A stretch of DNA of 10,372 nt, taken from the NCBI GenBank assembly GCA_018222665.1, contig JAAEZW010000004.1:1-10372 (forward strand). The letters run 5' to 3'. The notes under the pieces are model-generated. The model was not told where the DNA came from and did no database searches. It saw nothing but the letters and a program-made list of their open reading frames with translations. Below, in pieces: positions 1 through 7,813 of the stretch. This DNA is from Paracoccaceae bacterium. GTDB lineage: Bacteria > Pseudomonadota > Alphaproteobacteria > Rhodobacterales > Rhodobacteraceae. How positions within the stretch are numbered: the first letter of the stretch is position 1; every line of letters begins with the position of its first letter. Both the position numbers and the translations under genes were made by a program.

Positions 1-324
1 AATGGCGGACATGTCAAAGCCCCAGTGTTGGCAGAAATTCACATCCTCGGCAGCAACAACGGTCAGCTTTAGCGTGTCTGAAATTTCCTCAATCGGCATC
101 CATTCCGAATGCACAGATCCAAGTCGGGATTTTTCCGAAAGGATGAAGGGGGTTGTTGGAATGGGGACAAAGCGGAAAACGATAAAGACCGCGATAAAAC
201 AGGCCAGACCGCCAATACCGGTCCAGCGCAAGATTTTACGCCAATTCGCCTTTTTTGAGCCTGTTTTTGACTTTTTGTTTGGTGCGCGCTTGGTCGCCTT
301 TTTTGCCATGCCTCGAATTTCCAT
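1..324 (-). CDS. mtgA: Monofunctional biosynthetic peptidoglycan transglycosylase, 5' part (runs off left edge)
   Basis: The minus strand encodes 108 residues that stay open to the window edge, so only the N-terminal part is present. Residues 1-32 are rich in Lys and Arg and should be cytoplasmic. Residues about 33-53 form one hydrophobic membrane segment. The start of a GT51 glycosyltransferase domain follows, with the signature LTVVAAEDVNFCQHWGFD at 87-104; in this family the Glu of AED (residue 93) is the catalytic base. MtgA polymerises lipid II into glycan strands on the periplasmic face of the inner membrane and lacks the transpeptidase domain of bifunctional PBPs. A TAA at 337-339 is in frame just upstream, so the start is either the ATG at 324 or the inner ATG at 309 (MAKK...). 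Neither has a convincing Shine-Dalgarno sequence, so the choice is open. A class A PBP would share this signature, but the short cytoplasmic tail and sequence style favour MtgA. Confidence 0.88.
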   Translation of the reverse strand, partial: MEIRGMAKKATKRAPNKKSKTGSKKANWRKILRWTGIGGLACFIAVFIVFRFVPIPTTPFILSEKSRLGSVHSEWMPIEEISDTLKLTVVAAEDVNFCQHWGFDMSAI

Positions 325-385
325 TTTTTGGTCAGCTTACCGCGTTCAGCAAGATGAACCAAGAGTAGAGGTGATGAAAAATTCA

Positions 386-414
386 CCTATAAGCGGATAG
401 TGTAGCAGCATCAA
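386..414 (-). promoter_or_regulatory. Candidate sigma-70-type promoter for mtgA
   Basis: On the minus strand there is TTGATG (414-409), a 17-base spacer, then TATAGG (391-386). Each hexamer matches four of six consensus bases. Transcription would start near 379, giving a leader of about 55 bases before the ATG at 324. The element sits in the right place and orientation for mtgA, but such matches are common in AT-rich spacers. It is a prediction from pattern only. Confidence 0.35.
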
Positions 415-594
415 AATTACTAATTATGATAATTTTCCGCCCAAGAATGTGAAACCAAGCGATGGTTTTGTTAACCCCAGTCCACTGCCACCCTGATAGG
501 GTGCGACCAGTTAGGCGATGTCATGACGAATGGCATAAAGCATTGAAAGGACCACATCATGACCCGAATAATTTCAAGTTACTCGTCCCAAAAG
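415..594. other. Spacer between gltB and mtgA with no recognised gene
   Basis: No recognisable protein or tRNA gene lies here. The visible structure is a perfect 6-base-pair hairpin with a 3-base loop (489-503, CACCCT/AGGGTG). On the plus strand there is also a good ribosome-binding sequence AAAGGA (546-551), seven bases ahead of an ATG at 559. The frame from that ATG passes through the following terminator hairpin and continues antisense to the 3' end of gltB to base 837. Its product (MTRIISSYSSQ...) resembles nothing I know. A seven-codon frame (523-546, MTNGIKH) precedes it. The region could be a small plus-strand RNA ending at the hairpin at 595-619, a short leader, or simply the untranslated 3' region of gltB. 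I see no strong plus-strand promoter. Confidence 0.3.
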
Positions 595-627
595 AAACGG
601 CCGCATGATGCGGCCGTTTTTCGTTTT
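595..627. terminator. Intrinsic terminator, usable in both directions
   Basis: An 11-base-pair perfect stem (595-605 with 609-619, core ACGGCCGCA/TGCGGCCGT) closes on a 3-base loop TGA. On the plus strand it is followed by a run of T (617-621) and a second T run (624-627). On the minus strand it is followed by TTTCTTTT (597-590). The gltB stop codon (628-626) lies only a few bases before the stem in the minus direction, so it most likely ends the gltD-gltB transcript. The better T-tract faces the plus strand, which would suit an unrecognised transcript arriving from the left. Confidence 0.8.
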
Positions 628-3600
628 ATTCTGCGGGAACCGCACCCTGTTCCAGGGTCAATGGTTGGGGGATTTTATCCAACATCTCTTTTGGACAGAC
701 CTGAACAAAATTCGCCTTTTCCAGATCCCAGTTGCGCAGGATTTCCGCGCCTTTTGCAGAATTGGTTTCTTCGACATGGCGTTGGATCAGACCCAGCAAT
801 TGATCCTCCCAATGCTGCACAGCAACGGGTCCTATGACCAGCGATTCCATGTTCAACATATCCGCAACTTGTCCGTCTGGATCATAGAGATAGGCCATGC
901 CGCCCGTCATACCCGCACCAAAGTTTGCACCGATTGTACCCAAGATGACCGCAATGCCGCCGGTCATATATTCGCATCCGTTTGAACCACAGCCTTCAAC
1001 GACAACTTTCGCACCAGAGTTACGAACGGCAAAACGTTCGCCTGCGCGTCCTGCGGCAAACAAATAACCATCTGTCGCACCGTATAGAACCGTGTTTCCG
1101 ATGATTGTGTTTTCCGCTGCGACCAATGGGCTGACCATCGGTGGACGAACCGAAATGATTCCGCCAGACAGGCCCTTACCAACATAATCGTTTGCATCAC
1201 CCGACACTTCGATCTTAAGACCAGGTGCCGCAAATGCACCAAGCGCCTGACCAGCAGACCCTGTCAGTTTCACGGTTAGGTGATCTGGTTGCAGGCTGTT
1301 CCGCATGCCAAAGTTCCGGACAATATGGCTCGAGGTGCGTGTGCCTACCGTACGATGCGTGTTTTGCACCGCATAAGACAGCTGCATCTTTTCACCATCG
1401 TTTAGGAAACGTGCTGCGTCCCTAACGATTTCGGCATCCAATGTATCAGGAACCACGTTGCGTGGACGATCACGATCATATTTGATACTGTCAGAGCCAT
1501 CTACCTTGATCAACAGCGGGTTCAGGTCCAGATCATCCAAGTGATCAGAACCACGGCTAACCTGACCCAACAGGTCCGCGCGACCGATTACGTCATCCAA
1601 AGAACGCGCCCCAATTGAGGCCAAGACTTCACGAACCTCTTGCGCATAGAAAGTGATCAGATTGACAACTTTGTCCGCATTGCCCGTGAATTTTTCACGC
1701 AGGGCTTCGTCTTGCGTACATACACCCACGGGGCATGTGTTCGACTGACACTGACGCACCATGATACAGCCCATCGCAATCAACGCGGCAGTACCGATGC
1801 CATATTCTTCGGCTCCCATCATCGCGGCCATGACGATATCGCGACCTGTGCGCAGACCACCATCAGTCCGCAATGTGACACGATCGCGTAGATTGTTCAT
1901 GGCAAGCACTTGGTGCGCTTCTGTCAAACCCATTTCCCACGGCAAACCTGCGAATTTGATCGAGGTTGCAGGCGATGCGCCTGTGCCGCCGTTGTGACCA
2001 GAGATCAAAATGACGTCTGCTTCGGCCTTGGCGACACCTGCGGCGATGGTCCCAACACCCGAGGCCGCAACCAATTTCACCGTTACCTTACAGCGTGGGT
2101 TGATCTGTTTTAAGTCATAGATCAACTGCGCCAAATCCTCGATCGAATAGATGTCGTGGTGTGGCGGTGGTGAAATCAATGTTACACCCTTGGTCGAGTG
2201 ACGCAAACGCGCAATCAGATCTGTCACCTTCATACCTGGCAACTGACCACCTTCACCGGGTTTTGCACCCTGCGCGACCTTGATCTCAAGCTCTTCACAC
2301 TGGTTTAGGTACTCCGCGGTTACACCAAAACGACCAGAAGCAACCTGCTTAATCTTGGCCGATGGGTTGTCCCCGTTTGGTTCAGGGTGGAAGTGTGCGG
2401 GATCTTCTCCGCCCTCACCACTGTCTGATTTTGCCCCAATGCGGTTCATCGCAACGTTTAGGGTTTTGTGCGCCTCTGGCGACAAAGCACCCAATGACAT
2501 ACCCGGTGTTACAAACCGCTTGCGAATTGATGTGATGCTTTCCACTTCTTCCAACGGTACGGGCGCACCGATAGGTTTGATGGCCAATAGATCGCGCAAA
2601 TGAATGGGCGGATTGGCTTGCATACGCTGACTATACTGTTTCCACAGATCATAGCTCGCGCGGTTACACGCCGCCTGCATCATATGCATTGTCTGTGCTT
2701 CCCACGCATGGGTTTCACCAGTTTTACGTGATTTATAGAAACCACCGATTGGCAAAATTCCAACGGACTGCCAGCCCGCATTGTGGATTTCAACGGATTT
2801 CTTTTGGATGCCTGACACACCGATCCCTGAAATACGGCTGATCAACCCTGGGAAATATTCTGCACACATCGCACGCGACAGGCCAACCGCCTCAAAGTTC
2901 AAACCACCACGATAGGAGGAAATCACAGAGATACCCATTTTCGCCATGATTTTTAGCAAACCTTGGTCAATCGCTTCGCGATAGCGACTCATCGCTTCGG
3001 TCAATGGACCGTTCAACAATCCACGATCAATGCGATCTGCCAATGTATCTTCTGCCAGATAGGCGTTCACAACGGTTGCACCGCAGCCGATCAAAACGGC
3101 AAAGTAATGCGGATCAATACATTCTGCGGAACGCACGTTTAGGGAACAGAATGTGCGCAATCCACTCCGTGTTAGATGCGAATGCACAGCTGATGTTACC
3201 AAAATCATTGGCATTGCTGTTTTACCCTCGCCTGATGCGATATCTGTTAGGACCAAATGGCCCGCACCTGAACGCACCGCATCCTCGGCCTCGCTGCGAA
3301 TACGCTGAAGCGCGTCGCGCAATGCATTTTGACCAAGGCTTGGGTCAAAGGTACAGTCGATTGACACCATATCCGCGTTGAAATTCTCCATCAGAACGTC
3401 CCACTGGGCGTTGCCGACAAAAGGGCTATCCAACACTAAGATTTCGGTTTGCGCGCTGCTTTCGTCCAGCACGTTTTTCAGGTTACCGAAACGTGTTTTC
3501 AACGACATCACGCGATATTCACGCAAACTATCAATCGGTGGGTTCGTCACCTGAGAGAAGTTTTGACGGAAATAATGGCTTAGCGGGCGATATTTTTTCG

Positions 3601-5161
3601 ACAGAACCGCGGATGGCGTGTCGTCACCCATGGACGCCAATGTTTCTTTGCCGTCCTCTGCCATTGGGGCAAGGATTTGTTCAATCTCTTCAATGCTATA
3701 ACCAGCAGCAATCTGACGTTTGCGCAATTCTTCACCACTGAACAGTTGTTTTTCAGTGACTTGTGCCAGCGCTTCATCAAGGTCTTTGATTTTGCCAACC
3801 CACTCGCCAAAAGGCTGGGCCGCTGCCAGTTTATCTTTAATCTCAGTGTCGTGGTACAATGTGCCTTCGGCCATATCGACCGCCAGCAACTGACCTGGGC
3901 CAAGCGCGCCTTTTTCGCGTACAATCGCCTCATCCGTGGGAACCATGCCCACCTCGGACCCTGCGATCAACAGACCGTCACCGGTGATAACATAGCGCAT
4001 TGGGCGCAGACCATTGCGATCCAGACCCGCACAGACCCAGCGCCCGTCTGTCATGGCAAGCGCGGCAGGGCCATCCCATGGTTCCATCACAGAGTTGCAA
4101 TAGGAATACATATCACGCCATGCTTGTGGCAGATCCTTGGCCTGTTTTGACCAGCTTTCTGGAACCAACATGGTTTTCGCCATTGGCGCATTACGACCTG
4201 CGCGCACCAAAACCTCAAACACCGCATCCAATGCAGCCGAGTCGGATGATCCGCCTGGAATGATTGGTTTGATATCTTCGGCCATATTGCCAAACGCAGA
4301 GGACGCCATGCGAATTTCATGGCTTTTCATCCAGTTTACGTTGCCTTTAAGCGTGTTGATTTCACCGTTGTGCGCCAACATGCGGAACGGTTGTGCCAAC
4401 CACCACTGTGGGAATGTGTTTGTTGAATAACGCTGGTGATACAATGCGAAAGCGGATTCAAAGCGTTCGTCCATCAGATCGGGATAGAACACAGCAACCT
4501 GTTCCGCCAACATCATGCCCTTGTAAATAATGGAACGGCATGAAAGCGACGCAAGGTATAGGCCATTGATGCCTGCAGCAGCGGCAGCCTTTTCAATGCG
4601 GCGGCGGATTACATATAGTTCGCGTTCGAATGTTTCCTCATCCACGCCCTTGCTGTTTGAGATTAGAATTTGCTCAATCTCTGGACGTGTGGCGTTCGCC
4701 TTGTCGCCAAGGCAATCAACCTCAACAGGAACATGGCGCCAACCATAGATGAAATAACCCATCCGTAGAATTTCGCTTTCTACGATTGTACGGCATGTCT
4801 CTTGGGCGCCGAAATCTGTACGTGGCAAAAATACCTGACCAACCGCAATCAATTCACCCTTGCGTGGTTCGTGACCTGTGCGGCGCACCTGATCATAGAA
4901 AAACGGAACAGGGATCTGAACGTGGATACCCGCGCCATCACCCGTTTTACCGTCCGCATCCACAGCACCACGGTGCCAAACAGCCTTCAGCGCCGCGATC
5001 CCGTTTTCGACAACCTTACGGCTTGGCTTTCCATCGATTGAGACAACCAAACCTACCCCACAAGAGGCGTGTTCATACTCTTCGCGATACAGTCCGTTTT
5101 CTGCCATCCATTGGCGCTTGGCTTCTTCTGCGGCGACCCAGTTTTCATCAAATTTTGTCAT
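626..5161 (-). CDS. gltB: Glutamate synthase (NADPH) large subunit
   Basis: The 1511-residue product has the full length and domain order of bacterial GltB. After a short propeptide of 33 residues comes Cys34 (ASCGVG), the predicted N-terminal nucleophile of the class II glutamine amidotransferase domain (to about residue 435), with HQRYSTNTFPQWW near 242 and HNGEINTLKGN near 262. A central domain follows. The FMN-binding synthase domain (about 830-1190) shows SGEGGEDP near 915 and GHNGGTGASP near 1052. Cys1132, Cys1138 and Cys1143 have the spacing of the family's 3Fe-4S ligands. A C-terminal GXGXG beta-helix covers about 1290-1455. The enzyme hydrolyses glutamine, channels ammonia inside the protein and makes glutamate from 2-oxoglutarate using electrons supplied by GltD. 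The start is supported by GGGAG six bases before the ATG and by the nearby nucleophile Cys. It lies 92 bases downstream of gltD and probably shares its transcript. No truncation or missing motif was seen. Confidence 0.98.
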   Translation of the reverse strand: MTKFDENWVAAEEAKRQWMAENGLYREEYEHASCGVGLVVSIDGKPSRKVVENGIAALKAVWHRGAVDADGKTGDGAGIHVQIPVPFFYDQVRRTGHEPRKGELIAVGQVFLPRTDFGAQETCRTIVESEILRMGYFIYGWRHVPVEVDCLGDKANATRPEIEQILISNSKGVDEETFERELYVIRRRIEKAAAAAGINGLYLASLSCRSIIYKGMMLAEQVAVFYPDLMDERFESAFALYHQRYSTNTFPQWWLAQPFRMLAHNGEINTLKGNVNWMKSHEIRMASSAFGNMAEDIKPIIPGGSSDSAALDAVFEVLVRAGRNAPMAKTMLVPESWSKQAKDLPQAWRDMYSYCNSVMEPWDGPAALAMTDGRWVCAGLDRNGLRPMRYVITGDGLLIAGSEVGMVPTDEAIVREKGALGPGQLLAVDMAEGTLYHDTEIKDKLAAAQPFGEWVGKIKDLDEALAQVTEKQLFSGEELRKRQIAAGYSIEEIEQILAPMAEDGKETLASMGDDTPSAVLSKKYRPLSHYFRQNFSQVTNPPIDSLREYRVMSLKTRFGNLKNVLDESSAQTEILVLDSPFVGNAQWDVLMENFNADMVSIDCTFDPSLGQNALRDALQRIRSEAEDAVRSGAGHLVLTDIASGEGKTAMPMILVTSAVHSHLTRSGLRTFCSLNVRSAECIDPHYFAVLIGCGATVVNAYLAEDTLADRIDRGLLNGPLTEAMSRYREAIDQGLLKIMAKMGISVISSYRGGLNFEAVGLSRAMCAEYFPGLISRISGIGVSGIQKKSVEIHNAGWQSVGILPIGGFYKSRKTGETHAWEAQTMHMMQAACNRASYDLWKQYSQRMQANPPIHLRDLLAIKPIGAPVPLEEVESITSIRKRFVTPGMSLGALSPEAHKTLNVAMNRIGAKSDSGEGGEDPAHFHPEPNGDNPSAKIKQVASGRFGVTAEYLNQCEELEIKVAQGAKPGEGGQLPGMKVTDLIARLRHSTKGVTLISPPPHHDIYSIEDLAQLIYDLKQINPRCKVTVKLVAASGVGTIAAGVAKAEADVILISGHNGGTGASPATSIKFAGLPWEMGLTEAHQVLAMNNLRDRVTLRTDGGLRTGRDIVMAAMMGAEEYGIGTAALIAMGCIMVRQCQSNTCPVGVCTQDEALREKFTGNADKVVNLITFYAQEVREVLASIGARSLDDVIGRADLLGQVSRGSDHLDDLDLNPLLIKVDGSDSIKYDRDRPRNVVPDTLDAEIVRDAARFLNDGEKMQLSYAVQNTHRTVGTRTSSHIVRNFGMRNSLQPDHLTVKLTGSAGQALGAFAAPGLKIEVSGDANDYVGKGLSGGIISVRPPMVSPLVAAENTIIGNTVLYGATDGYLFAAGRAGERFAVRNSGAKVVVEGCGSNGCEYMTGGIAVILGTIGANFGAGMTGGMAYLYDPDGQVADMLNMESLVIGPVAVQHWEDQLLGLIQRHVEETNSAKGAEILRNWDLEKANFVQVCPKEMLDKIPQPLTLEQGAVPAE

Positions 5162-5167
5162 TTCAGT

Positions 5168-5187
5168 CTCCCAAGGTGCAAGGCACC
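5168..5187 (-). promoter_or_regulatory. gltB ribosome binding site with a small hairpin just upstream
   Basis: Read on the minus strand, a 5-base-pair stem GGTGC/GCACC (5187-5183 with 5179-5175, 3-base loop) ends two bases before the Shine-Dalgarno sequence GGGAG (5172-5168), which is six bases from the gltB ATG. The hairpin does not cover the ribosome binding site itself, so any effect on translation is speculation. The ribosome binding site is clear. Confidence 0.45.
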
Positions 5188-5212
5188 CTATTAGGTAATT
5201 TTTAACGTTTGC

Positions 5213-5245
5213 ACCGACGTAATACCGACGCGATACCGACGTGAA
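5213..5245. repeat. Three tandem 11-base repeats in the gltD-gltB gap
   Basis: Three head-to-tail copies of an 11-base unit read ACCGACGTAAT, ACCGACGCGAT and ACCGACGTGAA on the plus strand. The first seven bases (ACCGACG) are identical in all three. The unit is close to one helical turn, so the copies would face the same side of the DNA. They start 8 bases beyond the end of gltD and end about 50 bases before gltB. They could be binding sites for a regulator, a replication-slippage product, or a processed spacer in the mRNA. No known motif was recognised. Confidence 0.6.
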
Positions 5246-5253
5246 ACATATGG

Positions 5254-6735
5254 TTATTCAGCGGCGATCGTTTGTTTGGATTCTAGGTCCGCGATGATGG
5301 CATCTGCGGCCTCGCGCCCATCGCGAATTGCCCACACAACAAGTGACGCACCGCGCACAATATCACCCACGGCATAGACACCCTCAAGGTCCGTGCGACC
5401 CGTGCCATACTCCGCCTTGATCGTTCCCCAGCGGCTGACTGGTAGTTCAGGTTGACCCCAAAGCGTTGGCAAATCTTCTGGCGTGAAACCCAATGCTTTC
5501 ACGACAATATCCGCCTCGATCAAAAATTCGCTGCCCTGCATCACTTCGGGCGTGCGACGACCAGAGGCATCCGGTGCCCCAAGGCGCATACGCTGCGCGA
5601 CAACGCCAGTAACCTTGCCAGATTGCTGGCCAGGGTTTGCAAAATCAGTGACGTTGTTGTTCGATACAAACCCCAATGGCGCAGATAGCCATTCAAACAC
5701 TGCGCCTTCTTCTTCGGCGTTTTGTACTTCGCGTTGTGATCCCGGCATGTTTTCACGGTCACGGCGATACATCACAGTTACCTTTTCGGCCCCTTGACGC
5801 AACGCTGTGCGCGCGCAGTCCATTGCCGTGTCACCACCGCCGATGACGACCACGCGTTTGCCCGCTGCTTTCAGGGTGCCATCGTTGTGTTCGGGCACAT
5901 CATCCCCAAAGTTCGCCTTATTCGACGCAGTTAGGTAGCCCAACGCCTGAACATTCCCTGTCAGGTCATTGCCATAGGTGCTGTCGTCCAATTCGCGCAG
6001 TTTATAGACACCTGTCGCGATCAGGATGGCATCATGCTTTTCACGCAATTCTTCGAATGTGATGTCCACACCAACATTTGTGTTCAGCTGCATATCAATG
6101 CCGCCTTCCGCGAACTGATTTGTGCGGCGTTCAATGACGTATTTTTCCAACTTAAAGGAGGGAATACCGTAGGTGAGCAAACCGCCCATACGATCATAGC
6201 GGTCATAAACCGTTACCTGGTACCCCGCGCGGCGCAAACGGTCCGCAGCGGCCATACCACCCGGACCCGCGCCAATGATACCGATGCTTTGCGTCAATTC
6301 AGCAGCGGGTGAGATTGATTTGACCCAGCCATTTTCCCAAGCCGCCTCCGTAATGTATTTTTCAACGGCCCCAATCGTTACAGTCTCATGACCCGATTGT
6401 TCGATCACACAGTTGCCTTCACACAAACGGTCTTGTGGGCAGATGCGTCCGCAGACCTCTGGAAAGGTATTCGTCATTTGTGAGGTTTCATAGGCCTCTT
6501 GCAAACGACCCTCGGCCGTCATGCGCAACCAGTCTGGGATGTTGTTGTGCAACGGGCAATGCGATTGGCAATACGGTACGCCGCATTGGCTACAACGACT
6601 CGCTTGTTCTTTTGCCTTTTCGGCTGCGAACTCAGCATAGATTTCGTTAAAATCTTTGTTCCGCGTGTCTGCAGCGCGTTTATGCGGCATCTCGCGATCG
6701 ATTTTCACAAATTTCAACATTGGCTGTTTTGCCAT
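5254..6735 (-). CDS. gltD: Glutamate synthase (NADPH) small subunit
   Basis: The 493-residue product is full length for GltD. The N-terminal region carries two cysteine clusters, Cys48/51/56/60 (CSQCGVPYCQSHC) and Cys95/99/105/109 (CGRICPQDRLCEGNC). These are the ligands for the low-potential 4Fe-4S centres that link the subunits. A Rossmann FAD site (IGIIGAGPGG, 151-160) is followed by the NADPH-binding Rossmann motif VVVIGGGDTAMDCA (295-308) and the downstream Arg pair in MYRRDRENMP. A final FAD-contact motif, GVYAVGDIVRGASLVVWAI, lies at 452-470. GltD oxidises NADPH and passes electrons to the FMN of GltB. The start has AGGAG six bases before the ATG. Related subunits of other oxidoreductases (such as the N-terminal half of PreT or the NfnB type) share this fold, but adjacency to gltB settles the role. 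gltD is the first gene of the pair, opposite to the gltB-first order in Escherichia coli. Confidence 0.97.
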   Translation of the reverse strand: MAKQPMLKFVKIDREMPHKRAADTRNKDFNEIYAEFAAEKAKEQASRCSQCGVPYCQSHCPLHNNIPDWLRMTAEGRLQEAYETSQMTNTFPEVCGRICPQDRLCEGNCVIEQSGHETVTIGAVEKYITEAAWENGWVKSISPAAELTQSIGIIGAGPGGMAAADRLRRAGYQVTVYDRYDRMGGLLTYGIPSFKLEKYVIERRTNQFAEGGIDMQLNTNVGVDITFEELREKHDAILIATGVYKLRELDDSTYGNDLTGNVQALGYLTASNKANFGDDVPEHNDGTLKAAGKRVVVIGGGDTAMDCARTALRQGAEKVTVMYRRDRENMPGSQREVQNAEEEGAVFEWLSAPLGFVSNNNVTDFANPGQQSGKVTGVVAQRMRLGAPDASGRRTPEVMQGSEFLIEADIVVKALGFTPEDLPTLWGQPELPVSRWGTIKAEYGTGRTDLEGVYAVGDIVRGASLVVWAIRDGREAADAIIADLESKQTIAAE

Positions 6736-6949
6736 AATTGTCTCCTAACTGAGTTTCATGCGTCATCTACACCATGAACAAACACAATAAAAGTCATTAT
6801 TGCTGACCTTTTATCGAAAACTGCGGCACACGTAGATTCAAATGGACTTTCAATCAGTGGTTTTTAGGTCCGATTCGGTCTTAATATAGGAAATGCAAAG
6901 TTCGGTTTTCTAGCGTATATCGAATACTAAAGACAGCGTTGGACAGGTT
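6736..6949. promoter_or_regulatory. Divergent control region between gltD and uppP
   Basis: This 214-base AT-rich spacer must hold the promoters for gltD (leftward) and uppP (rightward). It contains an imperfect inverted repeat, AAAAGTCA (6789-6796) against TGACCTTTT (6804-6812), with one extra base in the right arm. This lies about 55-75 bases before the gltD ATG and could be an operator or hairpin. A second short dyad, CCGA-T-TCGG, lies in 6871-6880. AT-rich -10-like sequences occur rightward (around 6882-6890 and 6915-6930), but none pairs with a good -35. I cannot name a specific promoter or regulator. No tRNA or open frame of note is present. Confidence 0.4.
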
Positions 6950-7756
6950 ATGACCCTACTTAATCTTATAATTATCTCAATAATTCAGGGTATTACGGAA
7001 TTTTTGCCGATTTCATCAAGTGCACATTTGATTTTGCTTCCACAGGCGGTTGGCTTTGATGATCAGGGGCAAATTATTGATGTCGCGGTGCACCTAGGAA
7101 CGCTTATCGCGGTGGTCCTGTATTTTCGGGGCGATATAAAAAATGCATTTTTTGGGTTTTTGGGGCTGTTCAAGGGGCAATTACATACCCGAAACGCGCA
7201 TTTGGCAGTGGCATTAATCATTGCAACGATTCCCGCAATCATCTTTGGCGCGATCCTAAAACTTAGTGGGGCATCAGATGCCATGCGCAATAGCATCGCA
7301 ATCATTGGATGGACTATGCTATTGTTTGGTATTCTTTTATGGTGGGCAGATAGCAAAATGCCGATGGCGCGACAGGCCGAAACATGGACATTTAAACATG
7401 CGTTTGTCCTTGGGATGTGGCAGGCGCTTGCGCTTATTCCTGGCACATCGCGCTCTGGCATCACCATTACAGGTGCGCGTCTGCTTGGCTACAAACGCAT
7501 CGACGCCGCACGTCTGGCGATGTTAATGTCCATTCCCACAATCGTTGCCGCGGGTGGGATGGAAACATTGGACGTTATTGGCCAAAAATCGTCTGTGCCG
7601 CTGGGCGAAATATTACTGGCCATCTTATTTTCAGCCGTTGCTGCGTTTTTGGCGTTAACGCTCATGATGCGCTGGCTTATACGCGTCAGCTTTACGCCAT
7701 ATGTCATTTATCGGGTGATCCTGGGCCTTGGATTACTAGGGTTGGCCTATTTTTAG
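6950..7756 (+). CDS. uppP: Undecaprenyl-diphosphate phosphatase (BacA/UppP family)
   Basis: The 268-residue product matches the usual UppP length of about 265-275. It is strongly hydrophobic throughout, consistent with about eight membrane segments. The first family motif, QGITEFLPISSSAHL, is at 13-27 and contains the catalytic-region Glu17 and His26. The second, PGTSRSGITIT, is at 164-174 with the conserved Arg168. UppP removes a phosphate from undecaprenyl diphosphate in the inner membrane, regenerating the lipid carrier for peptidoglycan and other envelope glycans; overexpression of the family gives bacitracin resistance. The ATG at 6950 puts the TEFLPISS motif at the same distance from the N-terminus as in known family members. 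The ribosome binding site is weak (GGACAGG close to the ATG). aroQ follows after 57 bases on the same strand with no clear terminator between, so the two may be cotranscribed. Confidence 0.95.
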   Translation: MTLLNLIIISIIQGITEFLPISSSAHLILLPQAVGFDDQGQIIDVAVHLGTLIAVVLYFRGDIKNAFFGFLGLFKGQLHTRNAHLAVALIIATIPAIIFGAILKLSGASDAMRNSIAIIGWTMLLFGILLWWADSKMPMARQAETWTFKHAFVLGMWQALALIPGTSRSGITITGARLLGYKRIDAARLAMLMSIPTIVAAGGMETLDVIGQKSSVPLGEILLAILFSAVAAFLALTLMMRWLIRVSFTPYVIYRVILGLGLLGLAYF

Positions 7757-7800
7757 CGATTGTGTTATTGAAGTCCCCACGCCAAATTGGGCTTGTGGCA

Positions 7801-7810
7801 AAGGAAAGAG
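7801..7810 (+). promoter_or_regulatory. Ribosome binding site that fixes the aroQ start
   Basis: AAGGAAAGAG precedes the ATG at 7814, with its AAGGA eight bases away. The same frame is open further upstream to a TTG at 7787, but that codon has no ribosome binding site and would add nine residues not typical of the family. The ATG at 7814 is therefore preferred. Confidence 0.65.
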
Positions 7811-7813
7811 CAG

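Noticed and set aside
2..400. Plus-strand open frame of 132 codons opposite mtgA
   Set aside because: The minus strand in the same place encodes a clear MtgA N-terminus with membrane segment and GT51 signature. This frame has no family features.
559..837. Plus-strand open frame of 92 codons with a good ribosome binding site
   Set aside because: It passes through the 595-619 terminator hairpin and then runs antisense to the gltB 3' end for about 210 bases. The product has no recognisable features. The ribosome binding site is kept only as a hint of a small transcript.
3580..3933. Minus-strand open frame of 117 codons within gltB
   Set aside because: It lies entirely inside gltB in another frame. 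Its Lys/Arg/Trp-rich composition is typical of a shifted reading frame.
7769..7799. Possible hairpin between uppP and aroQ (CCAC...GTGG with inner CCAA/TTGG)
   Set aside because: The stem is interrupted and no T-run follows, so it does not support a terminator.
7787..7813. Upstream TTG start for aroQ adding nine residues
   Set aside because: It has no ribosome binding site, and the added residues are not part of the family. The ATG at 7814 has a good ribosome binding site and gives the standard N-terminus.
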